The position numbers and the translations under genes were made by a program. Positions 22,373 through 25,291 of a stretch of 25,291 nucleotides of DNA are shown here, in pieces; position 1 is the stretch's first letter; each line of letters starts with the position of its first letter. A model generated the notes under the pieces. That model searched no databases. It saw nothing but the letters and a program-made list of their open reading frames with translations, and was not told the origin of the DNA. The stretch is from CAYNNP01 sp964398215 (GTDB lineage Bacteria > Planctomycetota > Planctomycetia > Pirellulales > Pirellulaceae): contig CAYNNP010000073.1 in NCBI GenBank assembly GCA_964398215.1, positions 1 through 25,291 on the forward strand, read 5' to 3'.

Positions 22373-25075
22373 GTGAGTTTTGACCCCTTTGGAGTCCGAG
22401 ACCAATTCGATACCGGAAACGGAAATGCCACCATCTATCGATTGAGCCGTCTTCAAGACGCTGGCTTGGGCCAAATCGATCAGTTGCCTTTTTCAATCCG
22501 CGTGCTGCTGGAGTCGGTTCTACGCAACTGTGATGACTTTACCGTCAGCCAAGACGACGTCAAAAACTTGGCCGCGTGGGTTCCTCAACCACCCAAGCAA
22601 GAAGTTCCGTTCAAGCCGTTTCGGGTTGTGCTTCAAGACTTCACCGGCGTACCCGCAGTTGTTGACCTGGCGGCGATGCGTTCAGCGATGCAACGAATCG
22701 GTGGTGACCCAACCAAGATCAATCCGCTGATCCCAGTTGACCTGGTCATCGACCACAGCGTGCAGGTTGATTTCTTTGGTAGCGACGGTGCACTGTCAAA
22801 GAATGTTGACATTGAATTCAAACGTAACCGTGAGCGCTATGAATTTCTGCGCTGGGGACAGCAAGCTTTCGATAACTTCAGTGTCGTCCCGCCGAACGTC
22901 GGAATTGTTCACCAAGTCAACTTGGAATACCTTGCTCGCGTCGTTGCGATTCAAGAAACCGAGGATGGCCCTGTAGCGGTTCCTGATACACTGGTCGGCA
23001 CAGACTCGCACACAACCATGATCAACGGGCTGGGTGTTTTGGGCTGGGGAGTTGGAGGCATCGAAGCCGAAGCCAATATGCTGGGCCAACCGCTTTATAT
23101 GTTGATGCCAGAAGTCATCGGTTTTGAACTAGTCGGTGCGCTGCCTTCAGGTGCGACTGCGACTGACATGGTTCTGCGGGTTGTTGAATTGTTGCGAGCC
23201 GAAGGCGTTGTCGGCAAGTTCGTGGAGTTCTTTGGGACTGGCATGAACGAAATGAGCGTTGCTGATCGCGCGACCATCGCCAACATGGCGCCCGAGTATG
23301 GTGCGACCATGGGGTTCTTTCCCGTGGATGATGTCACGCTGAAATACATGCGGCAAACTGGCCGTAGCGAACAACAGGTTCAACTGGTCGAGCGTTATTC
23401 AAAGGAACAGGGATTGTTCCGTACCGACGATGGCCCGGTGCTCAAATACACCAAAACATTGTCGCTAGATCTCAGTACGGTTGAACCAAGTCTGGCGGGT
23501 CCCAAACGACCGCAAGATCGCATTGCGTTGAAGGACATGAAGCAGGCGTTCAACAATTCCTTGACCGCCCCTGTTGGCAAGACAGGATTTGGACTCGAAT
23601 CGTCTTCGCTGAGCAACACCGGTACAATCAATGACAACGGACACAGCAAGACAATCGGTCACGGTGCCGTTGTTATTGCAGCGATCACGTCTTGCACGAA
23701 TACCAGTAATCCATCGGTCATGATCGGTGCTGGATTGCTGGCCAAGAAAGCGGCTGAGCGTGGATTGACCGTTCCCTCGCACGTCAAAACTAGCCTCGCG
23801 CCTGGATCGCGTGTCGTTACGGAATACTTGGACAAAGCTGACCTAACCGATAGTCTTCGTGAGTTGGGCTTCCACACGGTTGGATACGGATGCACGACTT
23901 GCATCGGCAACAGTGGTCCACTTCCAGAACCTGTTGCCAACGCCATTACGTCGGGCGACTTGGTGGCTTCAGCTGTCTTGAGTGGAAACCGAAACTTTGA
24001 AGGCCGTGTGAACCCGCTGACCAAAGCAAACTACTTGGCCAGCCCGCCACTTGTCGTTGCCTATGCTCTGGCTGGCAGTACGGATGTCGATCTCGCTACC
24101 GAACCAATCGGAAAAGACAAAGACGGCAAGGATGTGTTCTTGAAAGAAATCTGGCCAAGCGCTCAAGAGATCAACGAGACGATGGAGCGTTCGATCGACC
24201 CGTCAATGTTCACCGAGCAATACGACCAGAGTGTCAAAGGTAACGAGCTTTGGAATGCGATCGATGTTTCCGGCGGTGACTTGTACCCATGGGACGACAG
24301 CAGCACCTACATTCATCACCCACCGTTCTTGGATTCTGTCACTGGGGAATCCGTTCCCGACATCACGCCGATTAAGGGTGCACGTGTGCTCGCGCTGTTA
24401 AGTGATTCGGTCACCACCGACCACATTTCACCCGCAGGAGCGATCGCTTCGGACGGACCAGCCGGCAAGTACTTGCAAGACAACGGGGTCGGAGTCCGCG
24501 ACTTCAATAGCTTTGGTTCACGCCGTGGAAACGATCGCGTGATGGTCCGCGGTACGTTCGCCAATATTCGCATTCGCAACCAACTCGCACCAGGCACCGA
24601 AGGAGGCTACACCCGGCACTTGCCCGATGGCGAAGTCACTTCAATTTACGATGCATCGATGCAGTACCAAGCCGACGGTGTTCCACTAGTCGTTTTGGCG
24701 GGCACTGAATACGGCACCGGCAGTAGCCGTGACTGGGCCGCCAAAGGAACGATGATGTTGGGCGTCAAAGCCGTGATCGCAGCGAGCTACGAACGTATCC
24801 ACCGCAGTAATTTGGTTGGAATGGGCGTGCTGCCACTGGAGTTTGCAGACGGAGCGACTTGGCAATCGTTGGGACTGACCGGCGAAGAAGTGATCGACAT
24901 TACGGATTTGTCAAACGACTTGCAGCCACGTTCAACAATCAACGTGACTGCAACGGGAGCCGATGGCAAAGTAACCACATTTCCATGTGTCGTCCGCATC
25001 GACACTCCCGTGGAAATGCAGTACTACCAGAATGGCGGCATCCTGCACACGGTTCTGCGAAACCTAGCCAAGTAG
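22373..25075 (+). CDS. acnA: aconitate hydratase A
   Basis: A 900-residue cytosolic [4Fe-4S] aconitase of the AcnA/IRP type, converting citrate to isocitrate via cis-aconitate in the TCA cycle; about the usual length. Cluster cysteines: C441 (ITSCTNTS), C507 and C510 (YGCTTCIGNSG). Other signature blocks: VGTDSHTTMINGLGVLGWGVGGIEAE, split here as GTDSHTTM and GLGVLGWGVGG; the swivel-domain GTEYGTGSSRDWAAKG with the substrate-binding SSRDW; and SDSVTTDHISPAGA. All looks intact. It starts with GTG after GAGAGAG about 5 nt upstream; the N-terminal sequence SFDPFGVRDQF matches the family, so no other start is needed. It stands alone, with a 764-bp region before it. Enzymes of this type can also bind RNA when the cluster is lost, which is family knowledge. 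Confidence 0.97.
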   Translation: MSFDPFGVRDQFDTGNGNATIYRLSRLQDAGLGQIDQLPFSIRVLLESVLRNCDDFTVSQDDVKNLAAWVPQPPKQEVPFKPFRVVLQDFTGVPAVVDLAAMRSAMQRIGGDPTKINPLIPVDLVIDHSVQVDFFGSDGALSKNVDIEFKRNRERYEFLRWGQQAFDNFSVVPPNVGIVHQVNLEYLARVVAIQETEDGPVAVPDTLVGTDSHTTMINGLGVLGWGVGGIEAEANMLGQPLYMLMPEVIGFELVGALPSGATATDMVLRVVELLRAEGVVGKFVEFFGTGMNEMSVADRATIANMAPEYGATMGFFPVDDVTLKYMRQTGRSEQQVQLVERYSKEQGLFRTDDGPVLKYTKTLSLDLSTVEPSLAGPKRPQDRIALKDMKQAFNNSLTAPVGKTGFGLESSSLSNTGTINDNGHSKTIGHGAVVIAAITSCTNTSNPSVMIGAGLLAKKAAERGLTVPSHVKTSLAPGSRVVTEYLDKADLTDSLRELGFHTVGYGCTTCIGNSGPLPEPVANAITSGDLVASAVLSGNRNFEGRVNPLTKANYLASPPLVVAYALAGSTDVDLATEPIGKDKDGKDVFLKEIWPSAQEINETMERSIDPSMFTEQYDQSVKGNELWNAIDVSGGDLYPWDDSSTYIHHPPFLDSVTGESVPDITPIKGARVLALLSDSVTTDHISPAGAIASDGPAGKYLQDNGVGVRDFNSFGSRRGNDRVMVRGTFANIRIRNQLAPGTEGGYTRHLPDGEVTSIYDASMQYQADGVPLVVLAGTEYGTGSSRDWAAKGTMMLGVKAVIAASYERIHRSNLVGMGVLPLEFADGATWQSLGLTGEEVIDITDLSNDLQPRSTINVTATGADGKVTTFPCVVRIDTPVEMQYYQNGGILHTVLRNLAK

Positions 25076-25275
25076 TCCAGCCCAGAGCCGTGAAAGTCAC
25101 TCCAGCGGCACGTGTCGTTGGCGTGCGAAAGTAGCAGGCGTGGACGGTCTTCACGAAGCGAAAATCGATTTGTACCGTAAATTGCAGGTGTTGCTGACTT
25201 TTTGCCTAACACTTGTGGTTACCATGCGTTACGTCCAGTGGTATGAAATTCCAATGGTTTAACGGGAACGAATCG

Positions 25276-25291
25276 ATGCAACGTTTTCTAT
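25276..25291 (+). CDS. possible start of a further gene, cut by the window
   Basis: An ATG at 25276 (MQRFL) with GGGA 8 nt upstream could open a plus-strand gene running off the window. Only five codons are visible, so nothing can be said about its product. The gap 25076-25275 shows no other feature or clear terminator. Confidence 0.25.

Overview
The window looks like the chromosome of a planctomycete, most likely of the Pirellulaceae. The reasons are a very large secreted cytochrome c with a Pirellula/Verrucomicrobium-type heme domain, a Tat-exported sugar isomerase-like TIM barrel, several secreted low-complexity proteins without recognisable domains, moderate GC content, and genes that are loosely spaced rather than packed into long operons. 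This placement is inference from gene content; there is no rRNA in the window. I see no tRNA, CRISPR array, transposase or prophage.

Left part (79-10639, all on the minus strand, read right to left): a 64-residue lipoprotein, a polytopic GT-C type glycosyltransferase, a 1061-residue secreted cytochrome/beta-propeller protein, a secreted beta-lactamase-fold serine hydrolase, and a two-gene xanthine dehydrogenase unit (xdhA, then xdhB, overlapping by ATGA). The xdh pair keeps all the iron-sulfur, FAD and molybdenum-site residues I could check, so purine (hypoxanthine/xanthine) oxidation is a firm call. Positions 1-78 hold no recognisable feature.

Middle (10702-13903, plus strand): a polyprenyl-phosphate-sugar synthase-like GT2 enzyme, a secreted Ser/Tyr-rich protein with a 45-bp tandem duplication, and a second GT-C paralogue of the enzyme at 8633-10384. 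GT2 enzymes of this type charge a lipid carrier and GT-C enzymes spend it, so the two paralogues and the GT2 plausibly form one cell-envelope glycosylation locus around a divergent promoter region (10640-10701).

Right-centre (14010-18481, plus strand): the most unusual gene is an 821-residue fusion of a thioredoxin-reductase-like flavoprotein, apparently circularly permuted, to a NapH/CcoG-like membrane polyferredoxin. It overlaps a membrane-anchored DUF547 gene by 8 nt and is followed by a membrane-anchored endonuclease/exonuclease/phosphatase-family protein. This is the best candidate for an undescribed system: a membrane module that would pass electrons between NAD(P)H, FAD and iron-sulfur clusters.

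Right part: the Tat-exported TIM-barrel protein (18681-19616), a secreted 193-residue protein of unknown function (19785-20366), a convergent Cys/His-rich secreted protein (20415-21560, minus), a long intergenic stretch with a strong imperfect inverted repeat (21824-21902), and aconitase acnA (22373-25075) of the TCA cycle. The last 16 bases may begin a further plus-strand gene.
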